Source: Candidatus Magasanikbacteria bacterium CG1_02_32_51
Lineage (GTDB): Bacteria; Patescibacteriota; Patescibacteriia; Magasanikbacterales; UBA922
DNA length: 62,651 nucleotides
Reading direction: 5' to 3'
Assembly: GCA_001871435.1 (NCBI GenBank)
Contig: MNVC01000012.1
Coordinates: 1-62,651 of the forward strand
Positions 55,369 through 62,651 of the stretch are shown piece after piece (the first letter of the stretch is position 1; every line of letters starts with the position of its first letter). The notes under the pieces are model-generated. The model did not search any database. It was given only the letters and a program-made list of their open reading frames with translations, and was not told the origin of the DNA. The translations under genes were made by a program, and so were the position numbers.

Positions 55369-58230
55369 ATGAATAAATACAATCCTCAAGAAATAGAAAA
55401 AAAATGGCAAAAGTATTGGGAAGATAATAAGACTTTCAAAACTCCAGAAGACGCTACTGCTGAAAACAAATATTATATTTTACCACAATTACCATATCCA
55501 TCTGGTAGTGGTTTGCATGTGGGTCATGCTGAAGGCTATACAGCTTGTGATATTTTTGCACGTTATCAGAGAATGACTGGAAAGAAAGTCTTACAAGTAA
55601 TTGGTTGGGATAGTTTTGGTCTGCCAGCTGAAAATTATGCTATAAAAAATAATGTTCATCCTAAAATTAGTACAGACAATGCTATTGATAATTTTCGTAA
55701 ACAGATAAAAGCTTTGGGAATATCAGTTGACTGGGATAGGGAAGTAGGCAGTCACAATTCTGATTATTACAAATTTACTCAATGGTTTTTTTTGTTATTT
55801 TACAAACGTGGTTTGGCTTATCGTAAGATGCAGACTGTCAATTGGTGTGACAGTTGTAAAACAGTTCTTGCCAATGATCAAGTAAAAGAAGGACATTGTG
55901 AACGCTGTGATACGCTTGTCATCCAAAAAGAAATGGAACAGTGGTATATCAAAATTACAGACTATGCTGAAAGATTACTTCAAGATATTGATAAATTGGA
56001 CTGGCCAGAAGAAACCAAAAAAAGACAAAAAGATTGGATTGGTAAATCTAGCGGTGCAGAAGTAAATTTTTCTATCAAAGATAGTAATTTGAAAATTCGT
56101 GTTTTTACTACTCGTCCAGATACTCTTTTTGGTGTGACCTATGTGGTTTTGGCTCCAGAAGGAAAATATATTCAAGATTTTAAAGATAAAATTAGTAATT
56201 GGTCAGAAGTAGAAAAATATATTGAAGCGACAAGTAAAAAAACAGAACTTGAAAGACAAATTCAAAAAGAAAAAACTGGTGTTGATTTGCAAAGTATCAA
56301 AGCTATTAACCCTGTTACCAATGAAGAAATTCCAATTTTTGTGGCTGATTATGTAATTGCTTCTTATGGCACTGGAGCTATTATGGCGGTGCCGGCTCAT
56401 GATGAGAGAGACTGGGAATTTGCGAAGAAATATAGTTTGCCTATAAAGGAAGTTGTCGCTCCTAACTTTGTTTTGACTGGCAAAAATGCACCTCAAGGAG
56501 GTGTAGAGACTTTGAACAGAAGAACTGTTACTTGTATTTTAGAAAATCCAAAGACAAATAAATTTTTAGTTATCAAAGAAAAAGATAATAATGTTTTGGT
56601 TGGTGGTGGGGTTGATGAAGGTGAAACACCTGAAGAAGCAATGATTAGAGAGGTACAGGAAGAAACTGGTTATACCAATGTTGAAATTTATAAAAAATTG
56701 TTTGATCATTTATTTTGTTTTCATTTTAGATTTGGCAAAAACAAAAATCAGATGGTGGATGATGTGGTTTATCATGTTATTTTAAATGATGAAACAAAGA
56801 TACCAAGTGAAGTTGAAATTGGTAAACATGGAATAATGTGGGTGTCTAAAGATGAATTACAAAATACTATAACATCTGAAAATCATAAATTCATGTGTGA
56901 GGTATTTTTGAAAGGTGACAATTGTTTTTCAGATTATGGTGTTGCTATAAATTCTGATTTTTTAAATGGCTTAACAACAGAAGAAGCCAAAGAAAAAATG
57001 ATTGAATATTTAGAAGAAAATAAACTTGGTGAAAGAAAAGTACAATACAAACTTCGTGATTGGTCTGTCTCTCGTCAAAGATTTTGGGGAGCGCCAATTC
57101 CCATGCTTCGTAATGAAGAAACAGGGGAGCTAAAACCAGTAGAATTCAAAGAATTACCTGTCCTTCTTCCAGAAGATGTGGATTTTAAGCCAACCGGACA
57201 ATCTCCACTTATTTATTCCCAAACTTTTCAAGAAGGTGTGGAAGAAAAATATGGTAAGGGATGGAAAAGAGAAGTAGATACACTAGATACCTTTATGTGT
57301 TCATCTTGGTACTATTATCGTTATCTTGATCCAAAAAATGAAAATGAATTTGCTAGTCCAGAAGCTTTGAAAAGATGGATGCCAGTAGATTTTTATCTTG
57401 GTGGTCCAGAGCATGTCAATGGACATTTGCTTTACTCTAGATTTTTTACCAAAGTTTTGTTTGATGAAGGTTTGATTGATTTTGATGAACCTTTCAAAGT
57501 GCACCGTCATCAAGGTCTTATTTTGGGGCCAGACAATCGTAAGATGAGTAAACGCTGGGGAAATGTGATAAATCCGACAGACGTGACAGAAGTTTATGGT
57601 GCAGATACTTTGCGTATGTATGAAATGTTTATGGGACCTCTTGAAGAAGATAAACCTTGGGATGAAAATGGTGTGAAAGGTGTGAGAAGATTTTTGGAAC
57701 GTGTATGGTTATATTCTACAACTGTAATTCATAAAATTACGTATGAATTGGACGAAGATAATATTATCAAAGAACTACATAAAACAATTAAGAAAGTTGG
57801 TGAAGATTTATCATTGTTAAGATTCAATACAGCTATTGCCAAATTGATGGAATTTATTAATTTTGTAGCTAAAGATCCCCGACATTTTTCTAAAAATGAT
57901 TCCGAAGTAAGAAAAGATTTTTTGAAACTCCTTTCCCCATTTGCTCCCCACATGGCCGAAGAACTTTGGGAAAATTTTGGAAATAAAAATAGTATCTCAA
58001 CAGAAAAATGGCCAGAGTATGACGAAGCAAAAATAAAAGAAGATACTATTACTGTTGTTGTGCAAGTAAATGGCAAAGTTCGTGATAGTCTAGAAGTGCC
58101 TGTGGAAATTTCTGAAGAAGATATCAAGGTTCAAGTTTTGGCTTTGGAAAATGTGAAGAAATGGTTGGAAGGCAAAGAACCAAAGAAAGTTATTTATGTG
58201 AAAGGAAGATTGGTTTCTATTGTAGTATAA
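55369..58230 (+). CDS. leuS: Leucyl-tRNA synthetase with a Nudix domain inserted in the editing region
   Basis: 953 residues. HIGH motif as PYPSGSGLHVGH (42-53) and KMSKR at 725-729; the zinc-type knuckle (CDSCKTVLANDQ, CERCD) is present. The editing domain starts with TRPDTLFGVTYVVLAP and IMAVPAHDERDWEFAKK. Between VVAPNFV and YGVAINS a complete Nudix domain (about 375-515) is inserted: GGVDEGETPEEAMIREVQEE with G413, E419, R427, E428, E431, E432 and G434 satisfying the Nudix box. LeuRS charges tRNA-Leu and hydrolyses mischarged products; the Nudix part would hydrolyse a nucleoside diphosphate derivative. It follows the ECF sigma gene by four bases. Confidence 0.95.
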   Translation: MNKYNPQEIEKKWQKYWEDNKTFKTPEDATAENKYYILPQLPYPSGSGLHVGHAEGYTACDIFARYQRMTGKKVLQVIGWDSFGLPAENYAIKNNVHPKISTDNAIDNFRKQIKALGISVDWDREVGSHNSDYYKFTQWFFLLFYKRGLAYRKMQTVNWCDSCKTVLANDQVKEGHCERCDTLVIQKEMEQWYIKITDYAERLLQDIDKLDWPEETKKRQKDWIGKSSGAEVNFSIKDSNLKIRVFTTRPDTLFGVTYVVLAPEGKYIQDFKDKISNWSEVEKYIEATSKKTELERQIQKEKTGVDLQSIKAINPVTNEEIPIFVADYVIASYGTGAIMAVPAHDERDWEFAKKYSLPIKEVVAPNFVLTGKNAPQGGVETLNRRTVTCILENPKTNKFLVIKEKDNNVLVGGGVDEGETPEEAMIREVQEETGYTNVEIYKKLFDHLFCFHFRFGKNKNQMVDDVVYHVILNDETKIPSEVEIGKHGIMWVSKDELQNTITSENHKFMCEVFLKGDNCFSDYGVAINSDFLNGLTTEEAKEKMIEYLEENKLGERKVQYKLRDWSVSRQRFWGAPIPMLRNEETGELKPVEFKELPVLLPEDVDFKPTGQSPLIYSQTFQEGVEEKYGKGWKREVDTLDTFMCSSWYYYRYLDPKNENEFASPEALKRWMPVDFYLGGPEHVNGHLLYSRFFTKVLFDEGLIDFDEPFKVHRHQGLILGPDNRKMSKRWGNVINPTDVTEVYGADTLRMYEMFMGPLEEDKPWDENGVKGVRRFLERVWLYSTTVIHKITYELDEDNIIKELHKTIKKVGEDLSLLRFNTAIAKLMEFINFVAKDPRHFSKNDSEVRKDFLKLLSPFAPHMAEELWENFGNKNSISTEKWPEYDEAKIKEDTITVVVQVNGKVRDSLEVPVEISEEDIKVQVLALENVKKWLEGKEPKKVIYVKGRLVSIVV

Positions 58231-58240
58231 CTTGTTTATA

Positions 58241-58697
58241 GAACTCAGATTTCCATAATATCCAAGATATACCAAGATTTTTTATGAAGGATGTAGAAAT
58301 AAATAATATAACTAGTAAAATAATAAAGTCTTATTATAATGTTTATAATACTTTAGGTTTTGGTTTTTTGGAGAAAATATATGAAAATTCACTAATTTTT
58401 GAATTACAAAAACAAGGTTTACACGGTAGAAGGCAAGTACCTATTGAAGTAAACTATTTTGATAAACATGTAGGGTCTTATTTTGCTGATATAATCGTAG
58501 AAGATTTAGTTATTTTGGAAATAAAAGCAGCTGAATCTTTGTGTGAAGCACATGAAGCTCAGCTCTTGAATTATTTGAGGGCTACTAATATAGAATATGG
58601 TTTGTTATTAAATTTTGGACAAAAGCCGGAAATTCGAAGAAAAACTTGGACAAATGATTATCATGGTTAATTTTGGTTATCTTGGAAATCTGTGTTC
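58241..58697. repeat. Inverted repeats flanking the GxxExxY gene
   Basis: GAACTCAGATTTCCA (58241-58255) with CCAAGATATACCA after it is mirrored after the gene by TTGGTTATCTTGGAAATC and TGTGTTC (58673-58697). The pair brackets one ORF. Confidence 0.5.
58284..58670 (+). CDS. GxxExxY family protein (PD-(D/E)XK-like)
   Basis: 128 residues. LGFGFLEKIYENSLIFELQK holds the family's G-F-L-E-x-x-Y motif; YFADIIVEDLVILEIKAAES gives the D...E-x-K of a PD-(D/E)XK nuclease fold and AHEAQLLNYLRATNIEYGLL the characteristic Q-L-x-x-Y-L. The proteins are common in several phyla as stand-alone genes flanked by repeats, and their function is not established to my knowledge. Inverted repeats bracket this one. 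Confidence 0.85.
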   Translation: MKDVEINNITSKIIKSYYNVYNTLGFGFLEKIYENSLIFELQKQGLHGRRQVPIEVNYFDKHVGSYFADIIVEDLVILEIKAAESLCEAHEAQLLNYLRATNIEYGLLLNFGQKPEIRRKTWTNDYHG

Positions 58698-58724
58698 TAT
58701 CTTCAAAAACATTTTTTTAAAACA

Positions 58725-58752
58725 AAATATCCTTTACACAAGGATATTTTTT
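58725..58752. terminator. Bidirectional intrinsic terminator
   Basis: AAATATCCTT, loop, AAGGATATTTTTT, between the GxxExxY gene and the convergent membrane gene. Confidence 0.75.
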
Positions 58753-58768
58753 GATATAAATTTATTTT

Positions 58769-59296
58769 CTAGATTTTATTTGTAACTGTATTTTCAGATT
58801 GTAAATATCTGATAGACATCTCAGCTACTCCGACAAATATTCCCACATAAAATAAATCACCAAGCAAACTATTACGGAAAAATGGTAGAGCCATATAGTA
58901 ACTTTGCATTAGGCCAGGCAAATTGTGGGTGTACATAGTACCAAAAGTCCAGACAGAGAAATTGGTAGCTAAGAAAAATAAAGCTGAGCCTGCAAAAGTA
59001 GTCAAAATTACATTTCCTAGATTTTTGTGTTTTTTTAGCCAAGTGCCTAGTATAGTTGCCAAGATAAAACTAGCGTAAACACTAAACATAATTGGTAGAG
59101 AGTAAAATCCCAAGAAAATATCACTTATAAGCATGGCTACTACTGGAATGATAACATTGAGCCTCTTTGGTAAATAAAGCCCGGAAAAGAGGGCTAGAGC
59201 CATAATAGGAGCAAAATTAGCAGGATGTGGAAGTAATCTGAGGGTAAATCCGACGATTATTAGAGCTATTATGAGATAGATGTGTTTATTTTTCAT
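58769..59296 (-). CDS. DUF6580-type membrane protein, possible vitamin/cofactor uptake subunit
   Basis: 175 residues, five to six helices. LRLLPHPANFAPIMALALFS is the signature near the N-terminus; KRLNVIIPVVAMLISDIFLG and SLLGDLFYVGIFVGVAEMSI follow. The size and helix pattern resemble ECF-transporter S components. It follows the DUF4430 genes on the same strand, so it may take up what they bind. ATG 59296 is chosen because the upstream frame is repeat DNA. Assignment to DUF6580 is from memory and transport is inference. Confidence 0.65.
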   Translation of the reverse strand: MKNKHIYLIIALIIVGFTLRLLPHPANFAPIMALALFSGLYLPKRLNVIIPVVAMLISDIFLGFYSLPIMFSVYASFILATILGTWLKKHKNLGNVILTTFAGSALFFLATNFSVWTFGTMYTHNLPGLMQSYYMALPFFRNSLLGDLFYVGIFVGVAEMSIRYLQSENTVTNKI

Positions 59297-59312
59297 AAAG
59301 TTATATGATTTT

Positions 59313-59428
59313 AAGTGGAGTGACGAATTCCTGCCTGCCGGCAGGCAGGGAATGTGTAACAATGAAATTCGTTGGTCACGCGATAACGAAATTTCCCGCC
59401 CACCTGGCGGGTCATTTCGTCATTCCTC
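59313..59428. repeat. Family H repeat with a perfect 20-bp palindrome
   Basis: CCTGCCTGCCGGCAGGCAGG at 59330-59349 is self-complementary; CCCGCCCACCTGGCGGG follows and the unit ends CATTTCGTCATTCC as at 51075. It fills the gap between the membrane protein gene and the DUF4430 gene. Confidence 0.65.
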
Positions 59429-59481
59429 TCCTATAATAGTTAAGGATTTGTTGTGTAAATATTATAGCAGTGTTTATTATA

Positions 59482-62235
59482 TTAGACAAACATTTTAAAA
59501 AGTAGATAAAGTCCATAGAGTAGGGTACCAGCTCCTAGGGCAAGAGCAACTTTTTTGTTGGTTGGGAGTGGTGTTTCTTGTTTTTCATTTGTTTTTTCTA
59601 ATGTTTCGTTAGTTTGAATATTTTGTTTTTCTTCTTCTATGATTTTATCTTTAGGAGTAGTTTCAGTTTTTTCTCCAAGGACTTGTTCCAGATTGTTTTT
59701 TGCAATTAAACTTTGTTTTGTTAGTTTTGTTTCTGCGATTGGTGTATTTGTGGTTTGGATATTTTCTACTGGTAATTCCAAAATTATTGGTAAAATTTCA
59801 ATTTTTTGTTTTTGAGTTGAAGTTGCAATATCATCAATTATTTCAGGAGTTGATGTCACAATTTCTTCGGTAGAGGTTTTTGTTGAGGTGGTGTTTGTTT
59901 CAATTGATCCACCGCCAACATTATTTGTGGGTTGAATAATTGGATCTAAAATTATTGGCCAAGTTTTACCTAGTAGTGAAGGTACTGCGTGTTTCAAACC
60001 AAACCAGTCAACACTGATAGGTTCCCAAGTGGTATTGTAAGAGCCGTCATTTGTTAGATTATTTGCTAGTAATTGCCATGGATTTTTGTGATTGGCATTG
60101 AACCAATCTGTTTGTGTTTGTTGTAGAGCATTGATACCCATCATAACCCAACTGGTTGTAAGAATGTCAGAATTATCAAACCCCCAACCACCATCTGCAA
60201 GTTGTGTATTTTTTAAATAATTTTCAGCAGAATTGTATATGGTTTCATTAACAGGGACACCTTTTTTTTGAGCATATTTAAGGGCACTAATAGAAACACC
60301 TGTGGCGTCTGGGGTCTCACCCCAGCCTATAGAAAATCCACCAGATGTTTGGTTTTGGGAGTTTTTGATATTATTTATTAGATCAATAATAATTTGTTCT
60401 GAAGTATTTGTGTCACTACCTAACAAAGCTAATAAGGCAAAGACATCATCATTTGTTCCAGAACCATATTCTTCTCCAAAAGAACTATTTGTGGGAGAAT
60501 AACATTTGTCTGATTGCATCTCGTCGTTTAGATGATTTATTTTTTCAGATATGTCCGAACCGCTAGCAAGTAAAGCTAGACTATGACGGGCAAAACCTGC
60601 ACAAATATTATTGTCAGTTGTATTTGTGATTTCTTGTTTTTGAGCATAGTCAATCAGAGAAAAAATACCCTTTTTAATATCTTTGGCATATTGTTCATTA
60701 GCACCAAAAGACATAATTATCCAATCGGTCGTATTTGGGTCAGATATTTTACCATCTGCACTTTGTTCATTTTTTAAATAGTTTAAGATCTTATTTACAG
60801 CAATACTTATTTCACTTTGGGTCAGAGGAATATTTTGATTTATCTCATTGTTTGAACTACTTCCACCAGAAGTTGGATTTTCAGTGCTAGTATCTGTGGT
60901 TGTAGTAGTAGAATTTTCTTTATTTTGCCCAGTGGGAGTGATAGTGATAGTTTCACTGGTAATAAAACCATTTTTTTGAGCATAGATTGTGTAAGGTGTG
61001 GTAGTTGTAATATTTAATTCATAAATACCATCTTCATCAAATATTTCTTCATTATTTATGATAAAAGTGGAGCTGGCATTAGGAATCCAAGAATAAACAC
61101 CCCAATCAAATTTTTGATATTCAACCTCTATTGTGGAACTAACTGTGGGATTAGTGTTGTTTATCACCAATTTGCTTGGTTCTATTCCATAAACTAATAA
61201 AATATTTTCTTTTTCTTTATCTACATTTAAAATATAAACATTTACACCACTTTCGCCAGGTATTAAATCACTATACCAACCCCACCACATACCATCAGAA
61301 AAATCATTGCCTTTATAATCATTGATATCATAAGTAACACCAAAATCACCCCAAGTAGAATATAAACTCCAACCTTGTTGCTCAGATAATTGCTCTATAG
61401 CACACCAAATGTTGAAAGTGTTTTCTGTATTATTTTCCTCATTTGGGCATGCTGTAACTGTAAAATCATCATTATATAATTCTTGATCAAAAGTTTGTAT
61501 TTCTAAATGAATAGTTGTGGTGGCTAAAATTTCTGGTTCAATTACAGAAATATTAATTTTTTTACTTGCTAAAGCATTTGTACTATCTACATAAAATTCA
61601 TAAGTACCAGTATTTTCAGGTGTAAAAGTAAAAATACCATTGTTAGTCTCTACGGATTCGCCATTGATATAAAAAGTTATAGCTGTGGTATTAGTTACAA
61701 AAGAATCTGTATTCCAAATTAAAGATTCAATATTGATACTTTCGTTTGCATACATGTATGTTGTAGATGAATAAATATCTAGGATATTTTGAGGCCAAGA
61801 ATCATATATTAAAGTTAGAGTGTCGTTGTCTTCTAAAATTAAGTCAGCAATGCCTACATTAGCATCATTATTATTGTTTTTTAAAATCCAACTTTGTGAC
61901 CAATCACTAGTATTTTCAATATCATTGATAGCGTCAAGACTAAAACCCCAATCCCAATCAGTAACTTTAAAAGAATCGATTTGATTATTTTCTAAAGATT
62001 GTTGTAATGCACAAATTGCTTTGAAACCAGAAAAAGTTGAAGTAGTATTATTGGAGTTTGTTACAATACATGATTCTGGTAAATAAATTTGTTGATCTAA
62101 AATAGTAGTATCAGTGTTTATTATTTTTAGATTTATTGATTTTGTATTTTCTGTAGCATAACTTGTATTAAAAGCTGATAGACTGACAATTGTTACTACT
62201 GTAACAAATAAAAATTTAGAAAGTACTGTTTTCAT
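59482..62235 (-). CDS. Large surface protein: DUF4430 domains + prenyltransferase/squalene-oxidase-like alpha barrel
   Basis: 917 residues. Signal peptide (MKTVLSKFLFVTVVTIVSLS), a DUF4430-like (transcobalamin C-terminal) domain (about 60-160), a beta-sandwich domain with FTFTPENTGTYEFYVDS, a second DUF4430 (about 245-350), a Ser/Thr-rich linker, and an alpha/alpha barrel (about 470-760) with repeats such as YLKNTQLADGGWGFDNSDIL and the DGGWGF motif. The tail is Thr/Glu-rich and ends in one membrane helix (VALALGAGTLLYGLYLLFKM). The domain set is that of transcobalamin/intrinsic factor in another order, so ligand capture at the surface is plausible; cobalamin is only a guess. Overlaps the next gene's stop by 20 bases. 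Confidence 0.8.
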   Translation of the reverse strand: MKTVLSKFLFVTVVTIVSLSAFNTSYATENTKSINLKIINTDTTILDQQIYLPESCIVTNSNNTTSTFSGFKAICALQQSLENNQIDSFKVTDWDWGFSLDAINDIENTSDWSQSWILKNNNNDANVGIADLILEDNDTLTLIYDSWPQNILDIYSSTTYMYANESINIESLIWNTDSFVTNTTAITFYINGESVETNNGIFTFTPENTGTYEFYVDSTNALASKKINISVIEPEILATTTIHLEIQTFDQELYNDDFTVTACPNEENNTENTFNIWCAIEQLSEQQGWSLYSTWGDFGVTYDINDYKGNDFSDGMWWGWYSDLIPGESGVNVYILNVDKEKENILLVYGIEPSKLVINNTNPTVSSTIEVEYQKFDWGVYSWIPNASSTFIINNEEIFDEDGIYELNITTTTPYTIYAQKNGFITSETITITPTGQNKENSTTTTTDTSTENPTSGGSSSNNEINQNIPLTQSEISIAVNKILNYLKNEQSADGKISDPNTTDWIIMSFGANEQYAKDIKKGIFSLIDYAQKQEITNTTDNNICAGFARHSLALLASGSDISEKINHLNDEMQSDKCYSPTNSSFGEEYGSGTNDDVFALLALLGSDTNTSEQIIIDLINNIKNSQNQTSGGFSIGWGETPDATGVSISALKYAQKKGVPVNETIYNSAENYLKNTQLADGGWGFDNSDILTTSWVMMGINALQQTQTDWFNANHKNPWQLLANNLTNDGSYNTTWEPISVDWFGLKHAVPSLLGKTWPIILDPIIQPTNNVGGGSIETNTTSTKTSTEEIVTSTPEIIDDIATSTQKQKIEILPIILELPVENIQTTNTPIAETKLTKQSLIAKNNLEQVLGEKTETTPKDKIIEEEKQNIQTNETLEKTNEKQETPLPTNKKVALALGAGTLLYGLYLLFKMFV

Positions 62236-62650
62236 ATGACCATTTTATATTATCTCCTGAATTAATTTTTTGGACAGATATTCCAGCTTGAGCGCTTTGT
62301 CCGTTTAGGTAATAAACCCAATATTTACCTTGTTTGTTATCATTTTTGATACCATTTATTTCAGTAATAAAAAATCCCAGACCAGAATAATTTATTCCAG
62401 AAAATGTGAAGTCACTCTCGGTCTGTAATTTGTCCAACAAATCTTTCAAAATTGTTCCTTCTTTTTCAAAATCTACTGTATAATTTTTTTGGTTAACTGT
62501 AATTGTCGCAGAGTAGGGAAGTTGTTTGTGTTCTTCTGATATAGCTTGTATGCTAGTTGTGACTGTCTCTTGTACTAATGTAGAAGTTTGCTGTTCTTTG
62601 TTAGGAATAATTTTATCTTCAGTAGTAGTTACTTTGTTGTTCGTTTCAAT
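62216..62650 (-). CDS. DUF4430-domain protein, 5' part outside window
   Basis: The frame comes in from the right edge (IETNNKVTTTEDKIIPNKEQ) and gives 144 residues: a Thr/Gln-rich linker, then a DUF4430 domain with SATITVNQKNYTVDFEKEG, ITEINGIKNDNKQGKYWVYY and LNGQSAQAGISVQ ending in GDNIKWSYENSTF. This resembles the C-terminal ligand-binding domain of transcobalamin. Its stop overlaps the start of the large surface protein gene by 20 bases, indicating translational coupling. Probably secreted or anchored. Confidence 0.75.
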   Translation of the reverse strand: METNNKVTTTEDKIIPNKEQQTSTLVQETVTTSIQAISEEHKQLPYSATITVNQKNYTVDFEKEGTILKDLLDKLQTESDFTFSGINYSGLGFFITEINGIKNDNKQGKYWVYYLNGQSAQAGISVQKINSGDNIKWSYENSTF

Positions 62651-62651
62651 A

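Noticed and set aside
1..62651. General recoding of TAG to glutamine
   Set aside because: Several intact genes (for example gpsA, the GT-B-like gene, the transketolase gene) end at TAG, so it works as a normal stop.

Overview
The window is AT-rich (about 30% G+C by eye), densely packed and carries a compact bacterial gene set that matches a member of the Candidate Phyla Radiation (Patescibacteria), most likely of the Parcubacteria type. Supporting signs are reduced versions of core genes (a short HrcA, a YidC reduced to its insertase core), a leucyl-tRNA synthetase with a Nudix domain inserted in its editing region, a DUF4430/prenyltransferase-like surface protein, a MurJ/UppP wall pathway, and native genes that mostly lack Shine-Dalgarno sequences. 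The exact lineage cannot be fixed from this sequence. I found no rRNA, tRNA or CRISPR array.

Layout. 1-2400: the tail of a DDE transposase, a CheY-like regulator, a G+C-rich foreign-looking orphan gene, a small conserved-looking ORF and a gene remnant. 2400-11450: envelope-associated genes, namely a PKD/7TM membrane protein, an ATP-grasp ligase fused to a QEGLA (MATCAP-like) metallopeptidase, a GT-B-like protein, a DMT permease, an anchored glycoside hydrolase and an amino-acid permease. 11577-13592: a type II restriction-modification pair. 13720-24600: uppP, gpsA, an AbrB protein, a MacA/MacB-like efflux set (adaptor, ATPase, two different permeases) with the CCA-adding enzyme between, yidC and an SPFH protein. 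24717-30731: the heat-shock cluster hrcA-grpE-hsp20-dnaK-dnaJ behind a CIRCE-containing promoter, interrupted by an IS200-like element. 31201-48526: core genes (RNase H, recJ, lepA, murJ, corA, a beta-CASP nuclease, uvrB, HU, RNase Y, truB, a methyltransferase). 48709-58670: transketolase, infB, thioredoxin, an ECF sigma factor, leuS and a GxxExxY protein. 58769-62651: a DUF6580 membrane protein and two DUF4430 surface proteins that may form a ligand-capture and uptake unit.

Two layers do not fit an ordinary core genome. First, four single-gene units (919-1611, 30865-31098, 36282-36887, 51322-51522) are roughly half G+C, have Shine-Dalgarno sequences that their neighbours lack, and each has its own TTGAC(A) promoter and terminal hairpin; their products are unrecognised. 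Second, the window is full of short palindromic elements of several families (A to H below). Many lie between genes, some are nested in each other, and several sit in frame inside essential genes (uvrB three times, dnaK twice, transketolase, truB, dnaJ, the end of the AbrB gene), much like Rickettsia palindromic elements.

The strongest candidates for an undescribed system are the ligase-peptidase fusion with its membrane partner (2389-7869), the four orphan G+C-rich units, and the protein-invading palindromic elements.
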